Below are positions 44,973 through 53,551 of a stretch of 64,000 nt of DNA, piece after piece (positions within the stretch are counted from its first letter, which is position 1; every line of letters begins with the position of its first letter). Origin of the DNA: Euzebya pacifica (GTDB lineage Bacteria; Actinomycetota; Nitriliruptoria; Euzebyales; Euzebyaceae); NCBI RefSeq assembly GCF_003344865.1, contig NZ_CP031165.1:3663910-3727909 (forward strand), in the 5' to 3' direction. A program made the position numbers and the translations under genes. The notes under the pieces were generated by a model that was not told the DNA's origin, did no database searches, and was given only the letters and a program-made list of their open reading frames with translations.

Positions 44973-46046
44973 ATGTCCCTCGACGCCGAAACCATCCGCA
45001 AGGCACCGAAGGTCCTCCTCCACGATCACCTCGATGGAGGGCTGCGACCCCAGACCGTGATCGACCTCGCCGCCGAACACGGCTACCGAGAGCTGCCCAC
45101 CACCGACGCCGACGACCTGGCGACCTGGTTCACCCGCGGTGCGGACCGCAAGTCCCTGGAGCTGTACCTCGAGGGCTTTCGCCACACCGTCGCCGTCATG
45201 CAGGACCCCGACTCGCTGATGCGTGTCGCCCAGGAGTGCGCCGAGGACCTCGCCGACGACGGGGTCGTCTACGCCGAGGTCCGCTTCGCACCCGAGCAGC
45301 ACCTCGAGCACGGGCTGGACATGGACCAGGTCGTCGAGGCCGTCCTCGCCGGATTCCGGAAGGGGTCAGCGGACCGCGGCATCACCATCGGCACCCTGAT
45401 CACCGCCATGCGCCACGCCGCCCATTCCCGTGAGGTCGCCGAGCTCGCGATGCGCCACAAGGACGAAGGCGTGGTCGGCTTCGACATCGCCGGCGCCGAG
45501 TCGGGGTACCCCCCCACGCGCCACCTCGACGCGTTCCAGCTGATCCAGCGCGAGCTGTCCCACATCACCATCCACGCCGGCGAGGCCTTCGGGCTGCCGT
45601 CCATCTGGGAGGCCCTGCAGTTCTGCAACGCCGAGCGCCTGGGACACGGCGTGCGGATCGTCGACGACATCACCGTCGACGACGACGGTGACGCCCATCT
45701 GGGGCGCCTCGCGGCGTTCGTGCGCGACAACCGCGTGCCCCTGGAGATGTGCCCCACCTCCAACGTGCACTCCGGCGCCGCCCCGTCGCTGGCCGAGCAC
45801 CCCATCGACCTGCTCAAGCGGCTGCGCTACCGGGTGACGGTCAACACCGACAACCGGCTGATGAGCAACGTGACGATGACCTCGGAGATGACCGCGCTCG
45901 TCGAGACGTTCGGCTGGACGCTGGAGGACCTCCGTTGGGTCACCATCAACGCCATGAAGAGCGCCTTCTGGCCCTTCGACCAACGGCTGGCGTTGATCGA
46001 CGACGTCATCAAGCCGGGATACGAGGCGCTGGGCGCCACCCGGTGA
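44973..46046 (+). CDS. add: Adenosine deaminase
   Basis: 357 residues from ATG 44973. Zinc ligands are in LLHDHLDGG (His17, His19), the catalytic Glu is in HAGEAFG, the catalytic His region is ERLGHGVRI and the last Asp ligand is in [10 protein letters not shown]. It deaminates adenosine to inosine in purine salvage. The stop overlaps the next GTG start (GTGA). Length is typical for actinobacterial Add. Confidence 0.95.
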   Translation: MSLDAETIRKAPKVLLHDHLDGGLRPQTVIDLAAEHGYRELPTTDADDLATWFTRGADRKSLELYLEGFRHTVAVMQDPDSLMRVAQECAEDLADDGVVYAEVRFAPEQHLEHGLDMDQVVEAVLAGFRKGSADRGITIGTLITAMRHAAHSREVAELAMRHKDEGVVGFDIAGAESGYPPTRHLDAFQLIQRELSHITIHAGEAFGLPSIWEALQFCNAERLGHGVRIVDDITVDDDGDAHLGRLAAFVRDNRVPLEMCPTSNVHSGAAPSLAEHPIDLLKRLRYRVTVNTDNRLMSNVTMTSEMTALVETFGWTLEDLRWVTINAMKSAFWPFDQRLALIDDVIKPGYEALGATR

Positions 46047-46444
46047 GCATCGACCACACCGCTCCCCCACCGGGCGCGCTGGCTTTCCTCAACGAGCGCC
46101 ATCTGGCGACGCTCACCACCCTGCGGCCCGACGGCACCCCGCACGTGGTCCCCGTCGGCTTCACCTGGGACCCCGAGGGGCCGACCGTCCGGATCATCAC
46201 GTCGGCGACCAGCGTCAAGGCCGCCAACATCGGCGGGGGCGGTCGCGCCTCGGTCTGCCAGGTCGACGGCGGCCGCTGGCTGACCATCGAGGGGCGGGGC
46301 CGCGTCACCGACGACGCCGCCGACGTTGCCGAGGCGGTGCGTCGCTACACCGAGCGGTACCGCGTTCCGCGAGACAACCCCCGACGGGTTGCCATCGAGA
46401 TCACCGTCGACCGGATGATGGGCCGCCCGCCCGACGACGTCTGA
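46043..46444 (+). CDS. PPOX-class, probably F420-dependent, oxidoreductase
   Basis: 133 residues from GTG 46043, coupled to add by 4 nt. The split-barrel flavin fold is seen in [32 protein letters not shown] (about 14-45), [12 protein letters not shown] and [16 protein letters not shown]. This resembles the Rv1155-type PPOX proteins of actinobacteria that use F420. The cofactor is inferred from family and phylum; FMN is possible. Substrate unknown. Confidence 0.87.
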   Translation: MSIDHTAPPPGALAFLNERHLATLTTLRPDGTPHVVPVGFTWDPEGPTVRIITSATSVKAANIGGGGRASVCQVDGGRWLTIEGRGRVTDDAADVAEAVRRYTERYRVPRDNPRRVAIEITVDRMMGRPPDDV

Positions 46445-46564
46445 CTAGCTGCTGGGGACGGCCGGACGGACCGGTGAGGGACACCTGACGGCCGCTACCC
46501 TTGACGGCCAGAGCGGGCCCGTCGACCGATGGGCCCGCCGTCCGTTCGCCCGAAGGCTCCTCCG

Positions 46565-48451
46565 ATGTCCACCTCCACCCGCGCAACCCGCGACGACTCG
46601 CGCAACATCGCCATCGTCGCCCACGTCGACCACGGCAAGACCACCCTTGTCGACGCGATGCTCCACCAGTCCGGCACGTTCCGGGCCAACCAGGACGTCG
46701 CCAACCGCGTGATGGACTCCGGGGACCTGGAGAAGGAGAAGGGCATCACCATCCTGGCCAAGCACACCGCGGTGCGGCTGCCGGCCAAGGGCGACCGTGA
46801 CGAGACGAAGGTCACGATCGTCGACACCCCGGGTCACGCCGACTTCGGTGGCGAGGTCGAGCGCGCCCTGTCCATGGTCGACGGGATCGCCCTGCTGGTC
46901 GACGCCGCCGAGGGGCCGCTGCCGCAGACGCGCTTCGTGCTGCGCAAGGCGATGCAGATGACCCGGACGGGCGCCGACCGTCCCGGGCTGCCGATGATCC
47001 TGGTCATCAACAAGATCGACCGTCCCGACGCGCGCCCGGCCGAGGTGGTCGACGAGGTGTTCGAGCTGCTGTTCGACCTCGACGCCGACGAGGACAGCAT
47101 CGACTTCCCGATCGTCTACACCAACGCCAAGGCCGGGACTGCCTCGCTGGACCCCGACGTGCCCGGCGAGGACCTGACGGCGTTGTTCGACACGATCCTC
47201 GACACGATCCCGCCGCCCTCCCACGACCCCGAGCACCCGCTGCAGGCCCTGGTCACCAACCTCGACGCCTCGCCGTACCTCGGCCGGCTCGCGCTGTGCC
47301 GGGTCCACAACGGCTACCTCGAGAAGGGCAAGCAGGTCGCGTGGATCGACGAGCACGGCGAGAAGCGCAACGTGAAAGTCGTCGAGCTCTTCACCACCGA
47401 GGGCCTGGAGCGCGTGCCCACCGAACGGGTCGGCCCGGGTGAGATCTGCGCCGTCGCCGGCCTCGAGCAGGTGATGATCGGTGACACGCTGGCCGACCCC
47501 GAGCACCCCGAGGCGCTGCCGGGCATCCGCGTGGACGAGCCGACGCTGGCCATGACCATCGGGATCAACACCTCGCCGCTGTCGGGCCGATCGGGTGACA
47601 AGGTCACCGCGCGTGTGCTCAAGGACCGCCTCGACCGCGAGCTCATCGGCAACGTCGCGCTGCGGGTGTCCAACACCGACCGTCCCGACGCATGGGAGGT
47701 CAAGGGCCGCGGCGAGCTGCAGCTGGCCATCCTGGTGGAGCAGATGCGCCGCGAGGGCTTCGAGCTGACGGTCGGCAAGCCGCAGGTCATCCCCCAGGAC
47801 ATCGACGGCAAGACCCACGAGCCGCTCGAGCGCGTCACCGTCGACGTCCCCGAGGAGCACTCGGGCACCGTCACCCAGCTGCTGGCCGAGCGCCGTGGCC
47901 GCATGGTCGCCATGACCAACCACGGCACCGGCTGGGTCCGCATCGACTACCTCGCCCCCACCCGTGGCCTGATCGGCTTCCGGACCGAGTTCCTGACCGC
48001 CACCCGCGGCACGGGTGTGCTCAACCGCGTGTTCGAGGAGTACGTCCCCTGGATGGGCGAGGTCCGCACCCGCAACACCGGTTCGCTGGTGGCCGACCGC
48101 AAGGGTCCGGTGACCGCGTTCGCGCTGCAGAACCTGTCGGACCGTGGCGTGATGTTCGTCGGCCCCGGCGAGGACGTCTACGAGGGCATGATCGTCGGCG
48201 AGAACGCCCGGTCGGAGGACATGGACCTCAACGTCACCAAGGAGAAGAAGCTCAACAACATCCGCTCCGCCACCGGTGAGGAGCTGGTCCGCCTGACCCC
48301 GCCGAAGGTCATGGCGCTGGAGCAGGCGCTGGAGTGGATGCGCGGCGACGAGTGCGTCGAGGTCACCCCCGACGCCATCCGCCTGCGCAAGGTCGAGCTC
48401 GACCAGAACCTCCGCGCCCGCCAGGCCAAGCGCGCCAAGAACGACGGCTGA
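46565..48451 (+). CDS. typA: Translational GTPase TypA/BipA
   Basis: 628 residues from ATG 46565 (ATG 46529 is in frame). G1 is AHVDHGKT (about 19-26), the switch is EKEKGITILAK, G3 is DTPGHADFGGEVERAL and G4 NKID. The C-terminal domain V and the TypA-specific end (VPWMGEVRTRNTGSLVADRKGPVTAFAL, MIVGENARSEDMDLNVTKEKKLNNIR) are complete. It helps ribosome assembly and stress adaptation. Its own terminator follows. Confidence 0.97.
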   Translation: MSTSTRATRDDSRNIAIVAHVDHGKTTLVDAMLHQSGTFRANQDVANRVMDSGDLEKEKGITILAKHTAVRLPAKGDRDETKVTIVDTPGHADFGGEVERALSMVDGIALLVDAAEGPLPQTRFVLRKAMQMTRTGADRPGLPMILVINKIDRPDARPAEVVDEVFELLFDLDADEDSIDFPIVYTNAKAGTASLDPDVPGEDLTALFDTILDTIPPPSHDPEHPLQALVTNLDASPYLGRLALCRVHNGYLEKGKQVAWIDEHGEKRNVKVVELFTTEGLERVPTERVGPGEICAVAGLEQVMIGDTLADPEHPEALPGIRVDEPTLAMTIGINTSPLSGRSGDKVTARVLKDRLDRELIGNVALRVSNTDRPDAWEVKGRGELQLAILVEQMRREGFELTVGKPQVIPQDIDGKTHEPLERVTVDVPEEHSGTVTQLLAERRGRMVAMTNHGTGWVRIDYLAPTRGLIGFRTEFLTATRGTGVLNRVFEEYVPWMGEVRTRNTGSLVADRKGPVTAFALQNLSDRGVMFVGPGEDVYEGMIVGENARSEDMDLNVTKEKKLNNIRSATGEELVRLTPPKVMALEQALEWMRGDECVEVTPDAIRLRKVELDQNLRARQAKRAKNDG

Positions 48452-48461
48452 TCCCGCTGAT

Positions 48462-48484
48462 CGCCCGCCGGTGACCGGCGGGCG
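48462..48484. terminator. Hairpin between typA and the convergent response regulator
   Basis: CGCCCGCCGG and CCGGCGGGCG form a perfect 10-bp stem with a TGA loop, 10 bp after the typA stop. Confidence 0.75.
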
Positions 48485-48507
48485 TCGGGGTCAGGCGGTC
48501 GTCCGGG

Positions 48508-49551
48508 TCAGGCGGTCGTGACCGGCCGGTCGACGACCTCGAGGAACGCGTCGACGACCGACGGGTCGAACTGCCGCCCCGACGCGTCCGCGATCTCCAC
48601 GAGCGCGACCTCCTCGGGCCACGCCTCCTTGTAGCAGCGTTCGTGGGTGAGCGCGTCGTAGACGTCGGCGACGCTCACGATGCGGGCCTCGAGGGGGATG
48701 TCCTCGCCCCGGACGTCGTGGTAGCCCTGCCCGTCCCATCGATCGTGGTGGTACAGCGCCATGACCGAGGCCAGCTGCAGCAGCGGGGACTCGCTGTCGC
48801 GGAGCAGCTGGTGGCCGACCTCGGTGTGGGTCCGGATGATGGCGAACTCCTCCTCGTCCAGCGGGCCCGGCTTGAGCAGCACGCGGTCGGGCACCTTGAT
48901 CTTGCCGAGGTCGTGCAGCGGGGCAGCGAGCCCGATCAGCTCGGCCCGGTCGTCGTCGAGCCCCAGCTCCAGGGCGATCGCCCTGGACGTCTCACCGACC
49001 CGGCGGATGTGCGCACCCGTGCTGTCGTCGCGGAACTCCGCCGCCATGGCCAGCCGGTCCACGGTCTCGGCCTGTGCCTGCCACAGCGCAGCGGTGCGTT
49101 CCCGGACACGTGACTCCAGCGTCCGGTTGCTCTCCTCCAGCCGAGCGTGCAGCCAGCGGGTCTGCAGGAGGTTGTGCATGCGCAGCAGGACCTCGGTCCG
49201 ATCGAACGGCTTGGTCACGAAGTCCATCGCACCGCCGGCGAGCGCCCGGTCCCGGGTGGCGGTGTTGGCGTCGGCGGTGAGGACGAGGATCGGCAGGAAC
49301 GTGGCGTGTTCGTTGAGGTCGTCGAGGAGATCCATCACTTCGAACCCGTCCATGGCCGGCATGTTGAGGTCCAGCAGCACCAGGTCGGGCCAGCCGAGCT
49401 CGAGGAGCTGCGGCAACGCCATCGGGTCGGTGGCCGTGTGCACGTGCCGGTACCCCTCGTGGCCGAGGATCCGTCGCAGCAGCAGCACGTTCGTCGGCTC
49501 GTCGTCGATCACGAAGATCCGGGCATCGTGGTGGTTCTCGGGAGGGTGCAC
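48508..49551 (-). CDS. Response regulator with HD-GYP-like output domain (GYH variant)
   Basis: 347 residues from GTG 49551. The receiver (about 10-125) has acid pocket IDDE and phospho-acceptor Asp61 in LLDLNMP, with Lys in FVTKPFD. A coiled linker leads to an HD-GYP domain (about 165-345) with HDLGK (about 211-215), the HHDRWDGQGY signature (about 267-276) and VADVYDALTHERCY. The GYP proline is His here, but the metal ligands remain, so cyclic-di-GMP hydrolysis is plausible. It starts 13 nt after the hybrid kinase stop, so the two form an operon. Confidence 0.9.
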   Translation of the reverse strand: MHPPENHHDARIFVIDDEPTNVLLLRRILGHEGYRHVHTATDPMALPQLLELGWPDLVLLDLNMPAMDGFEVMDLLDDLNEHATFLPILVLTADANTATRDRALAGGAMDFVTKPFDRTEVLLRMHNLLQTRWLHARLEESNRTLESRVRERTAALWQAQAETVDRLAMAAEFRDDSTGAHIRRVGETSRAIALELGLDDDRAELIGLAAPLHDLGKIKVPDRVLLKPGPLDEEEFAIIRTHTEVGHQLLRDSESPLLQLASVMALYHHDRWDGQGYHDVRGEDIPLEARIVSVADVYDALTHERCYKEAWPEEVALVEIADASGRQFDPSVVDAFLEVVDRPVTTA

Positions 49552-49564
49552 GCGAGGCCTCTTG

Positions 49565-51589
49565 TCAGTCCATCGGGATGCGGTTGCCGATGGTGGAGTC
49601 GACCACACCGAGCAAGGACTCGATGTCGAACGGCTTGGACAGGTAATGGCTGGCGCCCGCGTCGATCAGCACGCCGATGCGGTCTGGCGTCGCGTCGGCG
49701 CTGACGACGACCACAGGGATGGTGGCCGTCCGGGGGGCCGCGCGGAGGCGCCGCAGCACCTCCGATCCCGGGATGTCGGGCAGGCCCAGGTCCAGCAGCA
49801 CCAGGTCAGGACGTTCGCTGGCCGCTCGCGCCAGCCCCTGTTCGCCGTTGGACTCGTGCACCACGCGGAGGCCGGGCCGGCGTCGGAGGATCCGCTCGAC
49901 CAGCTTGGCGTTCGTCCGGCTGTCCTCGACGTACAGGACGGTTCCTGTCGTACCCGTCCCGGCAGGCTCGAGCGGTGTCGGCTGAGGAGGATCCACGAGA
50001 TCGAGCGTGGGGTCCGCTGCGACCAGCGCCAGCCGGAACTCCGTGCCCACGCCGACCCTGGACGTGGCGTCCAGCCCCCCGCCCATGGCCTCCGCGAGCC
50101 GCTGCGACAGGGCCATCCCGAGGCCCGTGCCCTCCACTCCGGACACCTCCGCGCCGAGCCGCTCGAAGGGCATGAACAGCTGGGCGATGCGGTCGGAAGG
50201 AATGCCGACGCCGGTGTCCCGGACCCGGACGGTCACTCCGCCGTCGTCCCGCTCGAGCCGGATCACGACCCGACCCCCCGGGCGGTTGTACTTGACCCCG
50301 TTGGACAGCAGGTTCAGCAGGATCTGGGTCACGCGTTGTCGGTCGGCGCTCGCCCAGGGCCCCGGCCCCTCGGGCGGCTCGACGACGAAGGTGACGTCGT
50401 TCGCCTCGGCGGCGGGCGCCACGAGCGAGCAGCACTGGAGCACGACCTCGTGCACGTCGAGCGACTCCGACGTCAGCGGCAGGTGACCGGCCTCGATCCG
50501 GGAGATGTCGAGCACTTCGTCGACCAACCCGAGGAGGTGCTGGCCGGCCGCACGGATCTGCTGGAGGGAGTCCCGGGCATCGTCGCCCAGCGGTTCGAGC
50601 TCCAGCAGCTGGGCGAACCCGAGGACGGCGTTCAGCGGCGTACGCAGCTCGTGGCTCATGCGAGAGACGAAGTCCGACTTGGCGCGGTTGGCCCGCTCCG
50701 CTTCGTGGGCGCGCCGCTCTCGCACTTCCTGCTCGATGCGTTCCAGGCCCGCTCGCACGAGCGAGGCGATCTGCGCAGTGGAGGCCAGCAGGCTGCCCAT
50801 TCCCGCGGGAAGGCCGTGGGCACCGGTGCTGACCATGATCAGCCTGGTGTTGGTCGGGGCGTGCAGCGGCCAGACGAGCCCGTGCACGAGGTTGCCGGGA
50901 AGGGTCTCTCCGGCCCGTTCGCCCCGCAGGCCCTGTCCGCCGGCGACGACGACGGCCAGGTCGGCCCGGTCAATGCCGTCGGTGCCGAGCTCGGCGAGGA
51001 CGACGGCGCCGGCCACCAGAGGTGTCAGTCCCTCGACGACGTCGTCGTAGCCCTGGTCGCGCACCACCAGTCCTGCGGTCCAGCCGAAGGCGTCGACCAT
51101 GACCTGCACGGCCGTTGCCGCGACGTCCTGGGCCGTCGTGGCGGCCGCAACACCTTCCATGATCTGGTGGAGCGCCGCGACCTCGGCGGCCTGGGCTCCG
51201 CGCCGCTCGGCGTCGAGCAGCCGTTCGCATGCCACGCCGGCCGTCCGGGCCAGCCCCTCGAGCAGCTCGCGGGACGGTCCCTCCTCGGCGTCGACCACCA
51301 GGTCGAGGATCCCCACCACGCGACCACCGGCCCCCACCGTCAGGACCGTCCGCTGGTCGACGTGCTTGCTCACCGGTGCCTCGGAGGCAAGCACCTGCTG
51401 GATGCGGGCAGGCAGGGCGACGAGGTCCCGCTGTCCGTGCACGTCCGGGACCGGCCATCGCGTGACACCGCGCACGCCCGGGACGGCGGTCAGCACCGCG
51501 GCGAAGCCGGCGAGGACCGCGTCGATGGTGGCCGCGCGATCGATGTGATCGAGCAGGTCGAGGAGCGGAGCGGCAGGGGCGGCAGTCAT
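49565..51589 (-). CDS. Hybrid sensor histidine kinase with C-terminal receiver
   Basis: 674 residues. Two GAF-like sensing regions (about 15-130 and 150-290) precede a dimerisation helix with the SHELRTPLN H-box (His about 312), an ATPase domain (N-box NLLSNGVKYN, G boxes DTGVGI and GTGLGM), and a receiver (about 550-670) with phospho-acceptor Asp in LLDLGLPD and SKPFD lysine. No membrane segment is visible, so sensing is intracellular. It probably phosphorylates its own receiver and the HD-GYP-like regulator encoded next. It is divergent from sigH-like across 160 bp. Confidence 0.92.
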   Translation of the reverse strand: MTAAPAAPLLDLLDHIDRAATIDAVLAGFAAVLTAVPGVRGVTRWPVPDVHGQRDLVALPARIQQVLASEAPVSKHVDQRTVLTVGAGGRVVGILDLVVDAEEGPSRELLEGLARTAGVACERLLDAERRGAQAAEVAALHQIMEGVAAATTAQDVAATAVQVMVDAFGWTAGLVVRDQGYDDVVEGLTPLVAGAVVLAELGTDGIDRADLAVVVAGGQGLRGERAGETLPGNLVHGLVWPLHAPTNTRLIMVSTGAHGLPAGMGSLLASTAQIASLVRAGLERIEQEVRERRAHEAERANRAKSDFVSRMSHELRTPLNAVLGFAQLLELEPLGDDARDSLQQIRAAGQHLLGLVDEVLDISRIEAGHLPLTSESLDVHEVVLQCCSLVAPAAEANDVTFVVEPPEGPGPWASADRQRVTQILLNLLSNGVKYNRPGGRVVIRLERDDGGVTVRVRDTGVGIPSDRIAQLFMPFERLGAEVSGVEGTGLGMALSQRLAEAMGGGLDATSRVGVGTEFRLALVAADPTLDLVDPPQPTPLEPAGTGTTGTVLYVEDSRTNAKLVERILRRRPGLRVVHESNGEQGLARAASERPDLVLLDLGLPDIPGSEVLRRLRAAPRTATIPVVVVSADATPDRIGVLIDAGASHYLSKPFDIESLLGVVDSTIGNRIPMD

Positions 51590-51617
51590 TGATGAACCAT
51601 GTTCGCCTACGCAGTGT

Positions 51618-51635
51618 GCCCGTTGTTGAACGGGC
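51618..51635. promoter_or_regulatory. Inverted repeat in the kinase/sigH intergenic region
   Basis: GCCCGTT and AACGGGC flank GTTG, 28 bp from the kinase start and 114 bp before the sigma GTG. It could be an operator or an RNA hairpin in either divergent transcript. Confidence 0.35.
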
Positions 51636-51749
51636 TGGCAGGTTCAAGAACTGGGGAGAAAGAACGTAACGCCCGCTGGGCTGGCTCGTTGAGCTTCACG
51701 AGACGGCGGCTGGACGACCAGCCGGCTGCCCACCGGAAGGACGAGGACT

Positions 51750-52397
51750 GTGACCACCGCGACGCTTGCGCCCGACAGCACCGAGCTTGCCGACGAGGAC
51801 CTTGTCGAGGTCGCCCGCACCGGTGACGAGGCGGCACTGGCCGAGCTGCTGCGACGCTTCCGTCCGCAGGTCCGCGCCAAGGCGAAGACGTACTTCCTGT
51901 CCGGTGGCGACCGCCAGGACGTCATCCAGGAAGGCATGATCGGGCTGTACAAGGCCGTCCGGGACTACGACCGCAGCAAGCATCCCAGCTTCCGCCACTT
52001 CGCCGACCTCTGCGTCACCCGTCAGGTCATCACCGCCATCAAGGGCGCCAACCGCCGCAAGCACGCCCCCCTGAACGCCTACGTGTCCCTCACCGGCTCG
52101 GTCAGCCACGAGGACGACTCCGACATGGAGTACCGGGAGCGGATCGCCGACGACGGGCAGGACCCGATCCACAAGATCACGTCCGCGACCGACCTCGACC
52201 AGCTCCGCTCGTTCTGCGCAGAGGTGCTCAGCGACCTGGAGACCGAGGTGCTCGTGCGCTACGTCAGCGGTGAGTCCTACTCCGACATCGCCGTCGAGCT
52301 CGGCCGCCACGCCAAGGCCATCGACAACGCCCTCCAGCGGGTCAAGCGCAAGCTCGAGCAGTACGTCGAGGAGCGCCGCATCCGCCCGACGGACTGA
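51750..52397 (+). CDS. sigH: SigH (Spo0H)-like RNA polymerase sigma factor
   Basis: 215 residues from GTG 51750, behind GGAAGGACGAGGA. Region 2 is full length: EDLVEVARTGDEAALAELLRRFRPQVRAKAKTYFLSGGDRQDVIQEGMIGLYKAVRDYD. Region 4 ends with LSDLETEVLVRYVSGESYSDIAVELGRHAKAIDNALQRVKRKL. The YFLSGGDRQDVIQEGMIGLYKA stretch is the hallmark of sigma-30/SigH of Firmicutes, also found in deep actinobacteria. It probably directs stationary or developmental genes. The divergent kinase/HD-GYP operon may control it (inference). The symbol reflects this subfamily, not mycobacterial SigH. Confidence 0.88.
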   Translation: MTTATLAPDSTELADEDLVEVARTGDEAALAELLRRFRPQVRAKAKTYFLSGGDRQDVIQEGMIGLYKAVRDYDRSKHPSFRHFADLCVTRQVITAIKGANRRKHAPLNAYVSLTGSVSHEDDSDMEYRERIADDGQDPIHKITSATDLDQLRSFCAEVLSDLETEVLVRYVSGESYSDIAVELGRHAKAIDNALQRVKRKLEQYVEERRIRPTD

Positions 52398-52442
52398 CCC
52401 AGACCAACGACCAAGCGGCCGCCGCCCAACCCCGCCGCCACA

Positions 52443-52480
52443 CGCCCTGCCCGGGAACCTCCTCTTCTCCGGGCAGGGCG
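52443..52480. terminator. Hairpin after the sigma factor gene
   Basis: CGCCCTGCCCGG and CCGGGCAGGGCG form a 12-bp perfect stem with a 14-nt loop, followed by CTGTGCTTTCT. It lies between convergent genes. Confidence 0.75.
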
Positions 52481-52513
52481 CTGTGCTTTCTGGACCCCAC
52501 CGCTGTCCGGACC

Positions 52514-53485
52514 TCAGTTCGTGAGGGCGCGGGTGTCCACGTCGATGGTGCGGGGTGCGTCAGCACCACGGACGGCGATCAGCTGCAGCTGCTCGCCGGC
52601 GTTCCGGAGGGCAAGCAGGAGGTCGTCGGGTCCGTGGAGGGCTGCCCCGTCGAGGGCAGTCAGCAGGTCGCCACGATCGAGCCCGGCCACCGCGGCTGGC
52701 CCCTCGGGGTCGACGCCCGCCAGCAGGACGCCCTCCGCCGGGTCGAGGCCGACGGCCGCACGCAGCCATGCGGCCCTGCGGCGCGGCACGACCTGCACAC
52801 CCAGCCGACGAGGGCGGGGGACCTCTCCCTGCGCCAGCTGCCCGATGATCCCGCGAAGCACGTCGTCGGCACGGACCGCCTGGTACAGGCCACCCTCGAT
52901 CCGGTTGACGTCCATGCCCACCAGCCGACCCTCCCCGTCGACGACGGGGCCACCCGATGCCCCACGTGGCAACGGGGCGGTGTGCTCCAGCAGGTCGGCC
53001 AGCGGGCTGCCGGTGGCGGTCCGCAGCCGTGCCCGTGACGTGGACACGGACCCAGCGGTGACCCTGACCACCCCATCGGGGGCGGCTGCCGCCGCGACCG
53101 CAGCCCCGACCGACGGCACCGCGTCAGCGGGGGCCCAGGACAACGGTGTCCGGTCGATGCCGGCCCGGTCGGTACCGGCCGAGTTGGCCCCGGCGTGGTC
53201 CTGTCCGGCGTGGTCCTGTCCGGCGTGGTCCTGTCCAGCGTGGTCGGCCACCGCGAGGACCGCCAGGTCCAGGTCCTCGGCGACGCCGAGCACGCGAGCC
53301 GGCAGGCGCACACCCGAGTCGAGGAGGACCTCCACGCGGTCACCCCGGACGTTGTGCGCGGTGGTGAGGAGCTGGTTGTCGGGCAACACGACGGCGGTCC
53401 CCCGTCGCCCTCGAGCGCGAATGCCGACGGTGCCCGCGGCGACGCGGTCGGCGAGCGTGGTGATGTCGATGGTTGGGACGGACAT
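52514..53485 (-). CDS. HtrA-like trypsin-family protease with PDZ, no signal peptide
   Basis: 323 residues. The triad is visible: His44 in TTAHNV, Asp71/73 in EDLDLAVL and Ser177 in PRGASGGPVV. A PDZ domain (about 220-320) with GVLLAGVDPEGPAAVAGLDRGDLLTALDG follows. Unlike classical HtrA, it has neither signal nor membrane segment, so it should be cytosolic. Between Asp and Ser is a DHAGQ repeat run (about 81-100) encoded by 15-bp DNA repeats. Function probably protein quality control. Confidence 0.87.
   Translation of the reverse strand: MSVPTIDITTLADRVAAGTVGIRARGRRGTAVVLPDNQLLTTAHNVRGDRVEVLLDSGVRLPARVLGVAEDLDLAVLAVADHAGQDHAGQDHAGQDHAGANSAGTDRAGIDRTPLSWAPADAVPSVGAAVAAAAAPDGVVRVTAGSVSTSRARLRTATGSPLADLLEHTAPLPRGASGGPVVDGEGRLVGMDVNRIEGGLYQAVRADDVLRGIIGQLAQGEVPRPRRLGVQVVPRRRAAWLRAAVGLDPAEGVLLAGVDPEGPAAVAGLDRGDLLTALDGAALHGPDDLLLALRNAGEQLQLIAVRGADAPRTIDVDTRALTN
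53191..53250. repeat. 15-bp tandem repeats in the HtrA-like gene
   Basis: Three identical 15-bp units (CGGCGTGGTCCTGTC) at 53191-53235 and a fourth diverged unit to 53250 encode the DHAGQ run. Confidence 0.9.
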
Positions 53486-53551
53486 GACGACAACCTTCCT
53501 GGGCTAGTTACATGATTACAAATGCTAGCGCGAGGGAGGATGCCGGGCTTG

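Noticed and set aside
53191-53250. Possible direct-repeat array of regulatory sites
   Set aside because: The repeats are in frame inside the protease and explain a pentapeptide repeat.
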